Source of the DNA: Bacteroidota bacterium
GTDB lineage: Bacteria; Bacteroidota; Bacteroidia; Flavobacteriales; Flavobacteriaceae
Assembly: GCA_015767395.1 (NCBI GenBank)
Contig: JADWMI010000026.1
Coordinates: 1 to 6,260, forward strand
Direction of reading: 5' to 3'
DNA length: 6,260 bases
Below the pieces are notes generated by a model that made no database searches, had not been told where the DNA came from, and was given only the letters and a program-made list of their open reading frames with translations. Shown here one piece after another: positions 1-6,176 of this stretch; the first letter of the stretch is position 1; every line of letters begins with the position of its first letter. A program made the position numbers and the translations under genes.

Positions 1-852
1 AAAATTACCAAGCAGGTTACCAATAGAGAAACTGCATCATTAGACAAATATTTACAGGAAATTGGAAAGGTTGATTTAATTACAGCCGAAATGGAAGTAG
101 AGTTAGCCCAACGTATAAGATTGGGTGACCAAGTTGCTTTAGAAAGATTAACAAAAGCAAATTTACGTTTTGTTGTTTCTGTAGCAAAACAATATCAAAA
201 CCAAGGATTAACATTACCGGATTTAATTAATGAAGGAAACTTAGGTTTAATTAAAGCTGCAAAACGTTTTGATGAAACACGTGGTTTCAAATTCATATCA
301 TACGCCGTATGGTGGATTCGTCAATCTATTTTACAAGCATTGGCGGAACAATCTCGTATTGTGCGTTTGCCTTTAAACAAAATTGGTTCTATTAATAAGA
401 TCAATAAAATGTATGCATTTTTAGAGCAAGAGAACGAGAGACCTCCTTCTGCTGAAGAAATTGCAAAAAAATTGGATATGACCGTAAATGACGTAAAAGA
501 GTCTATGAAAAACTCTGGTCGTCACGTATCAATGGATGCGCCTTTAATTGAAGGTGAAGATTCTAATTTATATGATGTATTAAATACAGGTGAATCTCCA
601 AATCCGGACAGAGCCTTATTACACGAATCATTAAAAGTTGAAATAGAACGTGCATTAGAAACTTTAACACCTAGAGAAGCTGACGTTGTTCAGTTATACT
701 TTGGCTTAGGAGATACGCACCCAATGACGTTAGAAGAAATTGGTGAAACTTTTGATTTAACACGCGAACGTGTTCGTCAAATTAAAGAAAAAGCTATTAG
801 ACGCTTAAAACACACATCAAGAAGTAAAATTTTAAAAACGTATTTAGGATAA
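1..852 (+). CDS. rpoD: Primary RNA polymerase sigma factor (RpoD/SigA, Bacteroidota type), 5' partial
   Basis: This is the housekeeping sigma-70 factor, which directs core RNA polymerase to promoters in the cytoplasm. The frame is open from base 1 and gives 283 residues. Family members are about 287 long, so roughly four N-terminal residues lie outside the window. In fragment numbering, region 1.2 is at about 7-43 and region 2 at about 52-122, with the core-binding and -10-melting segment including AVWWIRQS at 102-109. Region 3 is at about 127-205. Region 4 is at about 218-272, with the -35 recognition helix around [17 protein letters not shown] at 253-269. Region 1.1 is absent, as is usual in Bacteroidota. 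The first in-frame ATG, at 91, is not the start: the 30 codons before it encode conserved region 1.2 ([20 protein letters not shown]). Residue 31 is Met where I recall Glu in relatives. A strong terminator follows. Identity is near certain; the gene name follows convention. Confidence 0.97.
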   Translation, partial: KITKQVTNRETASLDKYLQEIGKVDLITAEMEVELAQRIRLGDQVALERLTKANLRFVVSVAKQYQNQGLTLPDLINEGNLGLIKAAKRFDETRGFKFISYAVWWIRQSILQALAEQSRIVRLPLNKIGSINKINKMYAFLEQENERPPSAEEIAKKLDMTVNDVKESMKNSGRHVSMDAPLIEGEDSNLYDVLNTGESPNPDRALLHESLKVEIERALETLTPREADVVQLYFGLGDTHPMTLEEIGETFDLTRERVRQIKEKAIRRLKHTSRSKILKTYLG

Positions 853-884
853 CCTAAATATCTTACAACTTGAAACTTATATAA

Positions 885-919
885 AAAAACGCTCGAAATA
901 TCGAGCGTTTTTCTTTTTT
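885..919 (+). terminator. Rho-independent terminator of rpoD
   Basis: A perfect 12-bp stem (885-896 with 901-912) closes a 4-base AATA loop. Its core is CGCTCGA/TCGAGCG, its base is A/T pairs, and a T tract runs to 919, interrupted by one C at 913. It starts 32 bases after the rpoD stop codon. The A run on the 5' side would give a U tract on the other strand too, but no gene converges from the right. Confidence 0.93.
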
Positions 920-925
920 AATTGA

Positions 926-933
926 TACTTTTG
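926..933 (+). promoter_or_regulatory. Bacteroidota-type -7 element of the rpe promoter
   Basis: TACTTTTG fits the TANNTTTG consensus exactly. It lies 15 bases before the rpe ATG, so the transcript would start near 938-940 with a leader of only about 10 bases. I find no TTG at the usual -33 spacing; that position (about 903-906) falls in the 3' arm of the rpoD terminator. The leader (CAAAAAACAATCAAA) is A-rich with no Shine-Dalgarno sequence. Confidence 0.7.
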
Positions 934-948
934 CAAAAAACAATCAAA

Positions 949-1608
949 ATGATTAAATATATAGCTCCTTCAATATTGGCCGCAGATTTCGCTAACCTAC
1001 AACGTGATATTGAAATGATAAACAATAGCAAAGCCGATTGGTTTCATATTGATGTTATGGATGGTGTTTTTGTTCCCAATATATCATTTGGAATGCCTGT
1101 AATAAGCGCTATAAAAAAACATGCAAAAAAAACAATGGATGTACATTTAATGATTGTTGATCCAGATAGATTTATTGAAGATTTTAAAAATGTTGGCGCA
1201 GATATTCTGACTGTTCATTATGAAGCCTGTAACCATCTTCATAGGACGTTACAAGCTATTAAAGCCGCAGGTATGAAAGCTGGCGTATCATTGAACCCAC
1301 ATACACCAATATCTGTTTTAGAAGATGTGATAAATGATATTGATGTGGTATTAATTATGAGTGTAAATCCTGGATTTGGTGGTCAAAGTTTTATAGAAAA
1401 TACTTATAAAAAGGTTTCTCAGTTAAAAGCATTGATTGAATTTACTGAAGCCGACACTTTAATTGAAGTTGATGGAGGTGTTACAGACCAAAATATTGAA
1501 AAATTACTAGAAGCAGGTGTTGATGCTTTTGTTGCAGGAAGTTTTGTTTTTAAAAGCGAAAACCCAACTGAAACTATTAGCGATCTTAAAAATTTGGTTT
1601 CCAACTAA
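949..1608 (+). CDS. rpe: Ribulose-phosphate 3-epimerase
   Basis: This cytoplasmic TIM-barrel enzyme interconverts D-ribulose 5-phosphate and D-xylulose 5-phosphate in the pentose phosphate pathway, using a divalent metal. The 219 residues match the normal family length. Visible family motifs are PSILAADF (7-14, with Ser8), WFHIDVMDGVFVPN (31-44, metal ligands His33 and Asp35), DVHLM (64-68, His66), the phosphate loop NPGFGGQ (140-146), EVDGGV (173-178, catalytic Asp175) and AGS (196-198). All expected metal and acid-base residues are present. I chose the ATG at 949 because MIKYIAPSILAAD matches the family N-terminus. An upstream in-frame TTG at 922 would lie inside the promoter and be left out of the mRNA. 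The gene follows rpoD but is separated by a strong terminator and has its own promoter, so it is probably transcribed alone. No convincing terminator follows it. Confidence 0.97.
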   Translation: MIKYIAPSILAADFANLQRDIEMINNSKADWFHIDVMDGVFVPNISFGMPVISAIKKHAKKTMDVHLMIVDPDRFIEDFKNVGADILTVHYEACNHLHRTLQAIKAAGMKAGVSLNPHTPISVLEDVINDIDVVLIMSVNPGFGGQSFIENTYKKVSQLKALIEFTEADTLIEVDGGVTDQNIEKLLEAGVDAFVAGSFVFKSENPTETISDLKNLVSN

Positions 1609-1780
1609 AGTTTTCACAATCCAATAATAGTTAAGGTTTTTTCTATTTGTTTTCAATTTTTAACAATGCTCATTATTAAATGATTGAGTTCAATTAGGCT
1701 ACTTTTATTTATTAATTATCACTTTATATTTACTTATTAACAGGTTCAAATTTAAGACCTTATCTTATAAAAACATATTT

Positions 1781-1797
1781 AAAACAGTTTCTGTTTT
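1781..1797. repeat. Perfect 7-bp inverted repeat upstream of the helicase promoter
   Basis: AAAACAG-TTT-CTGTTTT is a perfect dyad with a 3-base centre. It ends 8 bases before the -7 element at 1805 and covers the expected -33 zone. It could be an operator. It could also be a weak terminator for rpe read-through, since two more T residues follow the stem. The symmetry is directly visible; the function is inference. Confidence 0.45.
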
Positions 1798-1804
1798 TTA
1801 AGCT

Positions 1805-1812
1805 TATCTTTG
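1805..1812 (+). promoter_or_regulatory. Bacteroidota-type -7 element of the DEAD-box helicase promoter
   Basis: TATCTTTG fits TANNTTTG exactly and sits 16 bases before the helicase ATG, implying a leader of about 10 bases. No -33 TTG is found at normal spacing; an inverted repeat (1781-1797) occupies that place. The layout closely copies the rpe promoter: -7 element, C, an A-rich stretch, then ATG. Confidence 0.7.
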
Positions 1813-1828
1813 CCAAAAACTACACATA

Positions 1829-3157
1829 ATGAATTTTTCAGATTTAAATTTAAACCGCTTTTTGATAGATGCCTTAGATGAAATGGGGTTCACTACACCT
1901 ACTCCAATTCAAGAAAGAGCATTCGCAGAAATTATGAGCGGTAAAGATCTGGTTGGAATTGCACAAACAGGTACTGGTAAAACCTTTGCCTATTTGTTAC
2001 CTATTTTACGTCAGCTTACTTTCTCAAAACAAAAACACCCACGCGTTTTAATTATTGTACCTACTCGTGAATTGGTAGTCCAGGTAGTAGAAGAGATTGA
2101 AAGTTTAACAAAGTACATTAATGTGAGGTTTGCAGGTGTTTATGGTGGCACCAATCTGAACAAGCAAAAACAATTGGTTTATGAAGGTCAAGATATTTTA
2201 GTTGCAACACCTGGTCGACTGTTAGATTTAGCCTTGGATGGCATTTTAAAACTAAAATTTATTCAAAAATTAGTGATTGATGAAGTTGATGAAATGATGA
2301 ACCTTGGTTTTAGACCACAACTAATTACTTTATTAGATTTATTACCTAAAAATCGTCAAAGTATTATGTTTTCGGCAACGCTAACTAAAGAGGTAAATTC
2401 GATCTTAGGTCAGTTTTTTAAATCTCCTATTAAAATTGAAATAGCGGCCAGTGGAAGCCCTCTAGATACAATTAAGCAACTTGCCTACCCAATTCCAAAT
2501 TTTTATACAAAACTTAATTTTTTAACACACTTATTAAAAGACAAAGAAACCTTCACTAAGGTTTTAGTCTTTGTAAAGAATAAAAAACAAGCCAATATTT
2601 TATTTGAAGAATTAGAAATATTAATGCCTGAAATTTCGAATGTAATACATTCAAATAAAACACAAAATTACCGTTTAAGATCTGTAAAGAACTTTGAAAA
2701 AGGAACTTTTAATGTTTTAATTGCTACCGATATTATAGCGAGAGGTCTAGATTTAACAGATGTTTCTCATGTTATTAATTTTGACATTCCAAAAGAACCT
2801 GAAAATTATATACACAGAATTGGAAGAACTGGTAGGGCTGAACAAGAAGGAACATCCATTTCATTTTTCAACGAAGAAGAGGCTGAACTTTTAGGTGAAA
2901 TTGAATTTTTGATGAACCGAGAAATTGAGGTATTGGATATGCCTGATACTATTGAAATTTCATCAGAAATGATTGATGAAGAAATGCCTAAAATAGCGCC
3001 AGAAAAAGTAGTAAAACGCACTATTGCTGAACCAAGCGGACCAGCATTTCACGAGAAAAAAGAAAAAAACTCACGTGTTAACTTAGGCGGCTCTTACCGA
3101 AGAGAAATTGCAAAAAAATACAAAAAACCTAAAACAAGAGGGCAAAAACGTAAATAA
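1829..3157 (+). CDS. DEAD-box ATP-dependent RNA helicase (RhlE-like, DEVD variant)
   Basis: This is a cytoplasmic superfamily 2 RNA helicase that would use ATP to unwind short RNA duplexes, for example in ribosome assembly or RNA decay. The 442 residues hold two RecA-like domains. Domain 1 has an F-S-D-L start and Q motif (TPTPIQ, 23-28), motif I AQTGTGKT (45-52), Ia PTREL (78-82), GG (106-107), Ib TPGR (127-130), motif II DEVD (151-154) and III SAT (182-184). Domain 2 has IV VLVFVKN (245-251), V ATDIIARGLD (299-308) and VI HRIGRTGR (329-336). A Lys/Arg-rich tail (about 408-442) probably adds RNA affinity. Motif II has Val in place of Ala, but both acidic residues are kept, so ATPase activity is expected. 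The gene has its own promoter and a terminator shared with tig. The exact subfamily (RhlE, CshA or other) cannot be fixed by eye. Confidence 0.95.
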   Translation: MNFSDLNLNRFLIDALDEMGFTTPTPIQERAFAEIMSGKDLVGIAQTGTGKTFAYLLPILRQLTFSKQKHPRVLIIVPTRELVVQVVEEIESLTKYINVRFAGVYGGTNLNKQKQLVYEGQDILVATPGRLLDLALDGILKLKFIQKLVIDEVDEMMNLGFRPQLITLLDLLPKNRQSIMFSATLTKEVNSILGQFFKSPIKIEIAASGSPLDTIKQLAYPIPNFYTKLNFLTHLLKDKETFTKVLVFVKNKKQANILFEELEILMPEISNVIHSNKTQNYRLRSVKNFEKGTFNVLIATDIIARGLDLTDVSHVINFDIPKEPENYIHRIGRTGRAEQEGTSISFFNEEEAELLGEIEFLMNREIEVLDMPDTIEISSEMIDEEMPKIAPEKVVKRTIAEPSGPAFHEKKEKNSRVNLGGSYRREIAKKYKKPKTRGQKRK

Positions 3158-3170
3158 AAATTACCCATAA

Positions 3171-3202
3171 AAAAACTCCTTAAATTTCTTTAAGGAGTTT
3201 TT
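3171..3202. terminator. Bidirectional terminator between helicase and tig
   Basis: A perfect 14-bp stem (3171-3184 with 3189-3202) closes a TTTC loop. The core is CTCCTTAAA/TTTAAGGAG. The A run at 3169-3175 and the T run at 3198-3202 flank it, so each strand reads a U tract. It begins 13 bases after the helicase stop and lies 21 bases beyond the stop of the convergent tig gene, so it should end both transcripts. Confidence 0.92.
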
Positions 3203-3223
3203 GCTTTATATAAAGGTTGATTT

Positions 3224-4546
3224 TTATTTGTAAACCTCTTTTACAAATCCATCATAATTAACTTCTTTTACTTTAAAAGTAATGTTCTCTTTGTAGAAAG
3301 AAAGTAATTTTTGACTCACTAATTGTTCTTGTAAACGCTTAGCTTCTTCTTGGTTACTTAGTACGCGTTGTACAATATCATCCAATTCTTTTTCTTCAGG
3401 GTTCATTTGACCGTATTGAGCCATTTGAGCTTTTACAAAACCTTTTGCAAACTCTTTTAACTCTTCAAAATCCAATTTAATATTATTGTCTTTTAATACT
3501 TTCCCTTCAATTAATTGATAACGTAAACCTTTTTCAGATTTTTCGTATTCTTCAACAGCTTGCTCAGGAGTCATTGGTTTTTCACCAGCAACAGCCAACC
3601 ATTTTTTCAAAAACTCAGCAGGTAAATCAAACTTTGTATTTTCAACCAAGTATTCGGTTACTGCATTTAATAATTGTTGATCTGCTTGTGTTTTAAACTG
3701 CTTTTCAGCATCTTCTCCAATTCTTGCCCTTAACTCTTCCTCTGTTTTTACAACATCTGGTCCAAAAACTTTATCAAATAATTCTTGGTTTATTTCAGCA
3801 AGTTCAGTTGCATTGATTTCTTCAACCGTAAAAGTCAATACAATGTCTAATCCGTGAATTTCATCGTGCGTTAAACCTAAAGCGCCCATTAATTTATGGT
3901 CATCATCAAACAAACCTTTTGACTTCAACTCAATAACATCAGCAACTTTTGCGCCTTTAAATAACTTTTGATTTGATTTTCCTTTAACATCATCAAATTC
4001 AATCGTAGATTTTTTTTCTAATTCTTTCTCTTCATTTACAAAAGTTCCTGTAATATTAACACCTTTAGCAACTTCCTCTTGAGGTACTATTTTACCGAAA
4101 CGTTTTTGAATATTTTCAACTTCTTTATCTAACAATGCATCATCAGCGATAATGTTATACTGTGTAATTTTCTTTTTTGCGCTTAAATCAACATCAAACT
4201 GAGGAGCCAAACCTAATTCAAATTCAAAAGCATAATCGTCAGTATCCCATGAAAAATCATCTTCCATTTTTGGTAATGGATTTCCTAAAATATCTAATTT
4301 TTCTTCAACTAAATAATTGTTCAATGATTCTTGCAACAATTTATTTACTTCATCAATCATTATTGATTTCCCGTATTGTTTTTTTACCATTCCCATTGGC
4401 ACTTGTCCTTTTCTAAATCCTGGGATATCAGCTTTTTTACGGTAATCCTGTAAAATAGTTTCAACTTTCTCTTGATAATCAGCTGCTGAAATTTCAACTT
4501 TTACTACTGCATTTAATGCATCAACATTCTCTTTTGTAATATTCAT
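3224..4546 (-). CDS. tig: Trigger factor, ribosome-associated chaperone with divergent PPIase-like domain
   Basis: Trigger factor binds the ribosome at the peptide exit and shields nascent chains. The 440 residues are the usual family length. The N-terminal ribosome-binding domain (about 1-115) carries the signature IPGFRKGQVP (41-50), with the GFRK loop at 43-46 that contacts the large subunit. The middle region (about 160-246) sits where the FKBP-type prolyl isomerase domain belongs, but I cannot recognise the usual FKBP active-site pattern in it. It may have lost isomerase activity, which I believe is common in Bacteroidota members. The helical, charged C-terminal domain (about 247-440) forms the chaperone cradle. 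The start MNITKENVDALNAVVKVEIS is typical for the phylum. The gene converges on the helicase and shares its terminator. Upstream lies the best promoter in the window, so tig is probably transcribed independently of the two genes behind it. Confidence 0.96.
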   Translation of the reverse strand: MNITKENVDALNAVVKVEISAADYQEKVETILQDYRKKADIPGFRKGQVPMGMVKKQYGKSIMIDEVNKLLQESLNNYLVEEKLDILGNPLPKMEDDFSWDTDDYAFEFELGLAPQFDVDLSAKKKITQYNIIADDALLDKEVENIQKRFGKIVPQEEVAKGVNITGTFVNEEKELEKKSTIEFDDVKGKSNQKLFKGAKVADVIELKSKGLFDDDHKLMGALGLTHDEIHGLDIVLTFTVEEINATELAEINQELFDKVFGPDVVKTEEELRARIGEDAEKQFKTQADQQLLNAVTEYLVENTKFDLPAEFLKKWLAVAGEKPMTPEQAVEEYEKSEKGLRYQLIEGKVLKDNNIKLDFEELKEFAKGFVKAQMAQYGQMNPEEKELDDIVQRVLSNQEEAKRLQEQLVSQKLLSFYKENITFKVKEVNYDGFVKEVYK

Positions 4547-4586
4547 TTTTATGTTGTTTTTTATCTTAAATCCTTAAAATTGGGTG

Positions 4587-4617
4587 CAAAATTACTATTT
4601 TTTACGCACTTAGCAAA
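4587..4617 (-). promoter_or_regulatory. Full -33/-7 Bacteroidota promoter of tig
   Basis: Read on the minus strand, TTTG (4617-4614) is followed after 19 bases by TAATTTTG (4594-4587), a full match to the Bacteroidota -33/-7 consensus. Transcription should start near 4580, giving a leader of about 35 bases. An AAGGA in that leader is about 26 bases before the ATG, too far to act as a Shine-Dalgarno site. The bases next to the start are A-rich. Confidence 0.8.
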
Positions 4618-4635
4618 TATTTAACCTGTTCAAAT

Positions 4636-4989
4636 TCAACTATTTTCTTTATTTTCTTTTAAAAGTGAAAAGAAGATAGATTGAAGGAAGGATAACAATA
4701 AACTAAACAAAACTGCCCACCAAAAACCATCAACTATAAACCCATCAACAAAGGAACCTGCCATCATAATTATAAAAGCATTTATAACTAATAAAAAAAG
4801 TCCTAGCGTAATTACCGTAACAGGCAAGGTGAATAAAATTAATAAAGGTTTAACCGTTACTCTTAACAAGCCTAAAACAATGGCTACAAATATTGCGCTG
4901 GTATAATCTTCAACATGAATACCTGATAAAACATTAGCTAGTATTACTACCGCCAGTGCAGTAAGTAAAATTCTTAATATTAATTTCAT
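4636..4989 (-). CDS. Small membrane protein, phage holin superfamily IV / YvlD type (four TM helices)
   Basis: This 117-residue inner-membrane protein resembles the family often labelled 'phage holin family protein' or membrane protein of four TMS (YvlD-like, Pfam PF04020). Its biochemical role is unknown. Four hydrophobic segments are visible at about 3-24, 30-53, 56-80 and 88-110, followed by a charged tail (KENKENS). Family hallmarks are the loop TVKPLL (45-50), LTLP-like FTLPVT (53-58), TLGLFLLVINA (61-71) and VDGFWWA (86-92). Despite the label, no lysis gene or other phage gene is nearby, and relatives are ordinary chromosomal genes, so a holin role is doubtful. It starts 56 bases after the hydrolase stop, with no clear promoter or terminator between, so the two probably form an operon. 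The leader is A-rich without a Shine-Dalgarno sequence. No terminator is visible before the tig promoter, so read-through into tig is possible. Confidence 0.88.
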   Translation of the reverse strand: MKLILRILLTALAVVILANVLSGIHVEDYTSAIFVAIVLGLLRVTVKPLLILFTLPVTVITLGLFLLVINAFIIMMAGSFVDGFIVDGFWWAVLFSLLLSFLQSIFFSLLKENKENS

Positions 4990-5045
4990 CTGTTTAATTT
5001 TTATTGTGAGTTTTTAATATGGCTACAACTATGCCAATTTGATTT

Positions 5046-5810
5046 CTAACCTAAAAAACTGACAATTTCGTTATAAAACTGTGTTGGATTTTCAGCATGT
5101 AACCAATGTCCTGCATTTTTGACAGTTACTATTGTTGCATTTGAAAAATGAGCATCAATTAAAGCTTCATCGTCCTCTACTATATAATCCGAATTTTCTC
5201 CTCTTAAAAATAATGTAGGTTCATTAAAGTTTGTGAATGAAGGCAAAGCCTCTCCAACTTCGCTATTATTAATAGTTAAACTCGATAAATTAAATCGAAA
5301 ATCAAGACGCTCTTTTGTCTGCCAATACACATTTTTAAGTATAAACTGAATAATCCCAAGTTCTTCAATGTATATTTTTAACACATCCTCAACCTTCTTA
5401 CGAGAATTATGTATTGAAAAATTCACTGCATTTAGCGCTGCCAGAATATGCTCGTGATGCGGTTGGTAAAACTTTGGACTAATATCCGCGACTATCAATT
5501 TATCAACAAACTCAGGGTAGGTTACAGCAAATAACATGGCTACCTTTCCTCCCATTGAATGTCCCAACATATTCACTTTCGTTAAATTATAATGTTCAAT
5601 ATAATAAAGTAAATCTTCTACCAGTAATTCATAATCAAAATCATCTGAGTGAAAGCTACGGCCATGATTTCGTTGATCAACTATATGAACTTCAAAATTA
5701 TTTGAGAATTTATTAGCCAAAACCCTCCAATTATCTCCCATTCCAAAATAGCCATGTAAAATAATTAATGGTGATCCTTTTCCTATAATTGTTGAATGTA
5801 AAACCTGCAT
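5046..5810 (-). CDS. Alpha/beta fold hydrolase, YbfF/ABHD11-like esterase
   Basis: This 254-residue cytoplasmic serine hydrolase is probably an esterase or thioesterase of the YbfF type; its natural substrate cannot be read from sequence. No signal peptide is present. Visible features are the oxyanion segment LHGYFGMGDNW (18-28), DQRNHGRS (45-52, common to YbfF-like enzymes), the nucleophile elbow GHSMGG (83-88, Ser85), ADISP (108-112), RGENSDYI (203-210) and the catalytic histidine in GHWLHAENP (234-242, His235). Either Asp109 or Asp208 could be the triad acid. I recall the E. coli YbfF acid at the position matching Asp109, while Asp208 is in the usual alpha/beta-hydrolase place. Residues about 115-175 form the lid region. 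The ATG at 5810 gives the family's normal N-terminus. It is the first gene of a likely two-gene operon with the small membrane protein downstream. Function is confident at family level only. Confidence 0.93.
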   Translation of the reverse strand: MQVLHSTIIGKGSPLIILHGYFGMGDNWRVLANKFSNNFEVHIVDQRNHGRSFHSDDFDYELLVEDLLYYIEHYNLTKVNMLGHSMGGKVAMLFAVTYPEFVDKLIVADISPKFYQPHHEHILAALNAVNFSIHNSRKKVEDVLKIYIEELGIIQFILKNVYWQTKERLDFRFNLSSLTINNSEVGEALPSFTNFNEPTLFLRGENSDYIVEDDEALIDAHFSNATIVTVKNAGHWLHAENPTQFYNEIVSFLG

Positions 5811-5819
5811 GTTATTGTT

Positions 5820-5839
5820 GGCCTATTGTTTGAATAGCC
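5820..5839 (-). promoter_or_regulatory. Small stem-loop in the hydrolase 5' leader
   Basis: On the minus strand GGCTATT pairs with AATAGCC around a 5-base CAAAC loop, with one unpaired base: seven pairs including three G-C. It ends nine bases before the hydrolase ATG. An AGAGG lies just upstream of the stem and would be brought nearer the start codon if it folds. This may influence translation, but the hairpin is small and the role is inferred. Confidence 0.35.
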
Positions 5840-5867
5840 TCTTTCTATTAAAACTTCCTAAAGAAAA

Positions 5868-5894
5868 CAAAAATAATTTCTTCGTTTATTGCAA
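5868..5894 (-). promoter_or_regulatory. Bacteroidota-type promoter of the hydrolase operon
   Basis: Read on the minus strand, TATTTTTG (5875-5868) fits TANNTTTG. A TTG (5894-5892) lies 16 bases upstream, slightly closer than the usual spacing of about 19. Transcription would begin near 5861, giving a leader of about 50 bases that contains the stem-loop at 5820-5839. It would drive both the hydrolase and the membrane protein. Confidence 0.55.
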
Positions 5895-5934
5895 GTGCGA
5901 AAATACCAATTATTATTTGTTTTAAACTGTTAAA

Positions 5935-6001
5935 AAAATAGACACATTCTAATTTTTGGTCTATTTTCAAGCCTTATTTACTTAAAAAACGACTAAAAAT
6001 T
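5935..6001. repeat. Two mutually exclusive hairpins in the intergenic region
   Basis: AAAATAGAC (5935-5943) is the exact reverse complement of GTCTATTTT (5959-5967), giving a 9-bp stem with a 15-base loop. AATTTTTGGTC (5951-5961) can instead pair with GACTAAAAATT (5991-6001): eleven pairs, one of them G-T, with a 29-base loop. Both stems need bases 5959-5961, so they exclude each other. No clear promoter feeds a transcript through here on either strand, so function is uncertain. Confidence 0.35.
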
Positions 6002-6038
6002 GCATTAACTAGGATTGATTTACCATACAAAAGGAGTG

Positions 6039-6176
6039 TTTTAACATATAAAACGCGCTTTTTAACGAATAAATGGTTTTTTTATTGGATTCTAATTAAT
6101 AATTTTATAGTTTTATAGCATCAAATTAAAATTAACCATTGCTTATATCAATGTAAATATAATTTTAACCCCTAAA
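6039..6176 (+). repeat. Three direct copies of TTTTAAC-N3-TAAA (candidate operator)
   Basis: Copies are at 6039-6052 (N3 = ATA), 6060-6073 (GAA) and 6163-6176 (CCC). Each contains the dyad TTTA-N5-TAAA. The first two are 21 bp apart, about two helical turns. The third overlaps the -7 element and likely transcription start of the gene at 6187. In the first copy the symmetry extends to GTTTTA-ACATA-TAAAAC, and a T run (6059-6063) follows, so it could also act as a weak terminator hairpin. Regulator binding is inference. Confidence 0.4.
6139..6167 (+). promoter_or_regulatory. Putative promoter of the 3' partial gene
   Basis: TTG (6139-6141), an 18-base spacer and TAATTTTA (6160-6167) match the -33/-7 pattern except that the last base of the -7 element is A instead of G. 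Transcription would start near 6173, about 14 bases before the ATG at 6187. The leader has no Shine-Dalgarno sequence, as for the other genes here. Confidence 0.5.

Noticed and set aside
922..948. Upstream TTG start adding nine residues to rpe
   Set aside because: It overlaps the -7 element of the rpe promoter, so the codons would not be in the mRNA, and the added residues do not belong to the family's N-terminus.
1419..1604. Minus-strand open frame inside rpe
   Set aside because: It lies wholly within a clearly conserved gene on the other strand, and its Ser/Ala/Thr-rich product resembles no family.
1669..1765. Small hairpins after rpe (TCATT-ATTA-AATGA and TAAGA-CCTTA-TCTTA) as terminators
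   Set aside because: The stems are only 5 bp, nearly all A-T, and no T tract follows, so they are not distinguishable from chance.
2806..3021. Minus-strand open frame inside the helicase gene
   Set aside because: It is antisense to conserved helicase sequence including motif VI, with a low-complexity Ser/Ile-rich product and no promoter.
4177..4416. Plus-strand open frame inside tig
   Set aside because: It is antisense to the trigger factor N-terminal half, including the GFRK signature, and shows no family features.
4636..4989. Phage remnant or lysis cassette, suggested by the 'holin' family name
   Set aside because: No endolysin, integrase, attachment repeat or other phage gene is present, and composition matches the neighbours. 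The family is mostly chromosomal.
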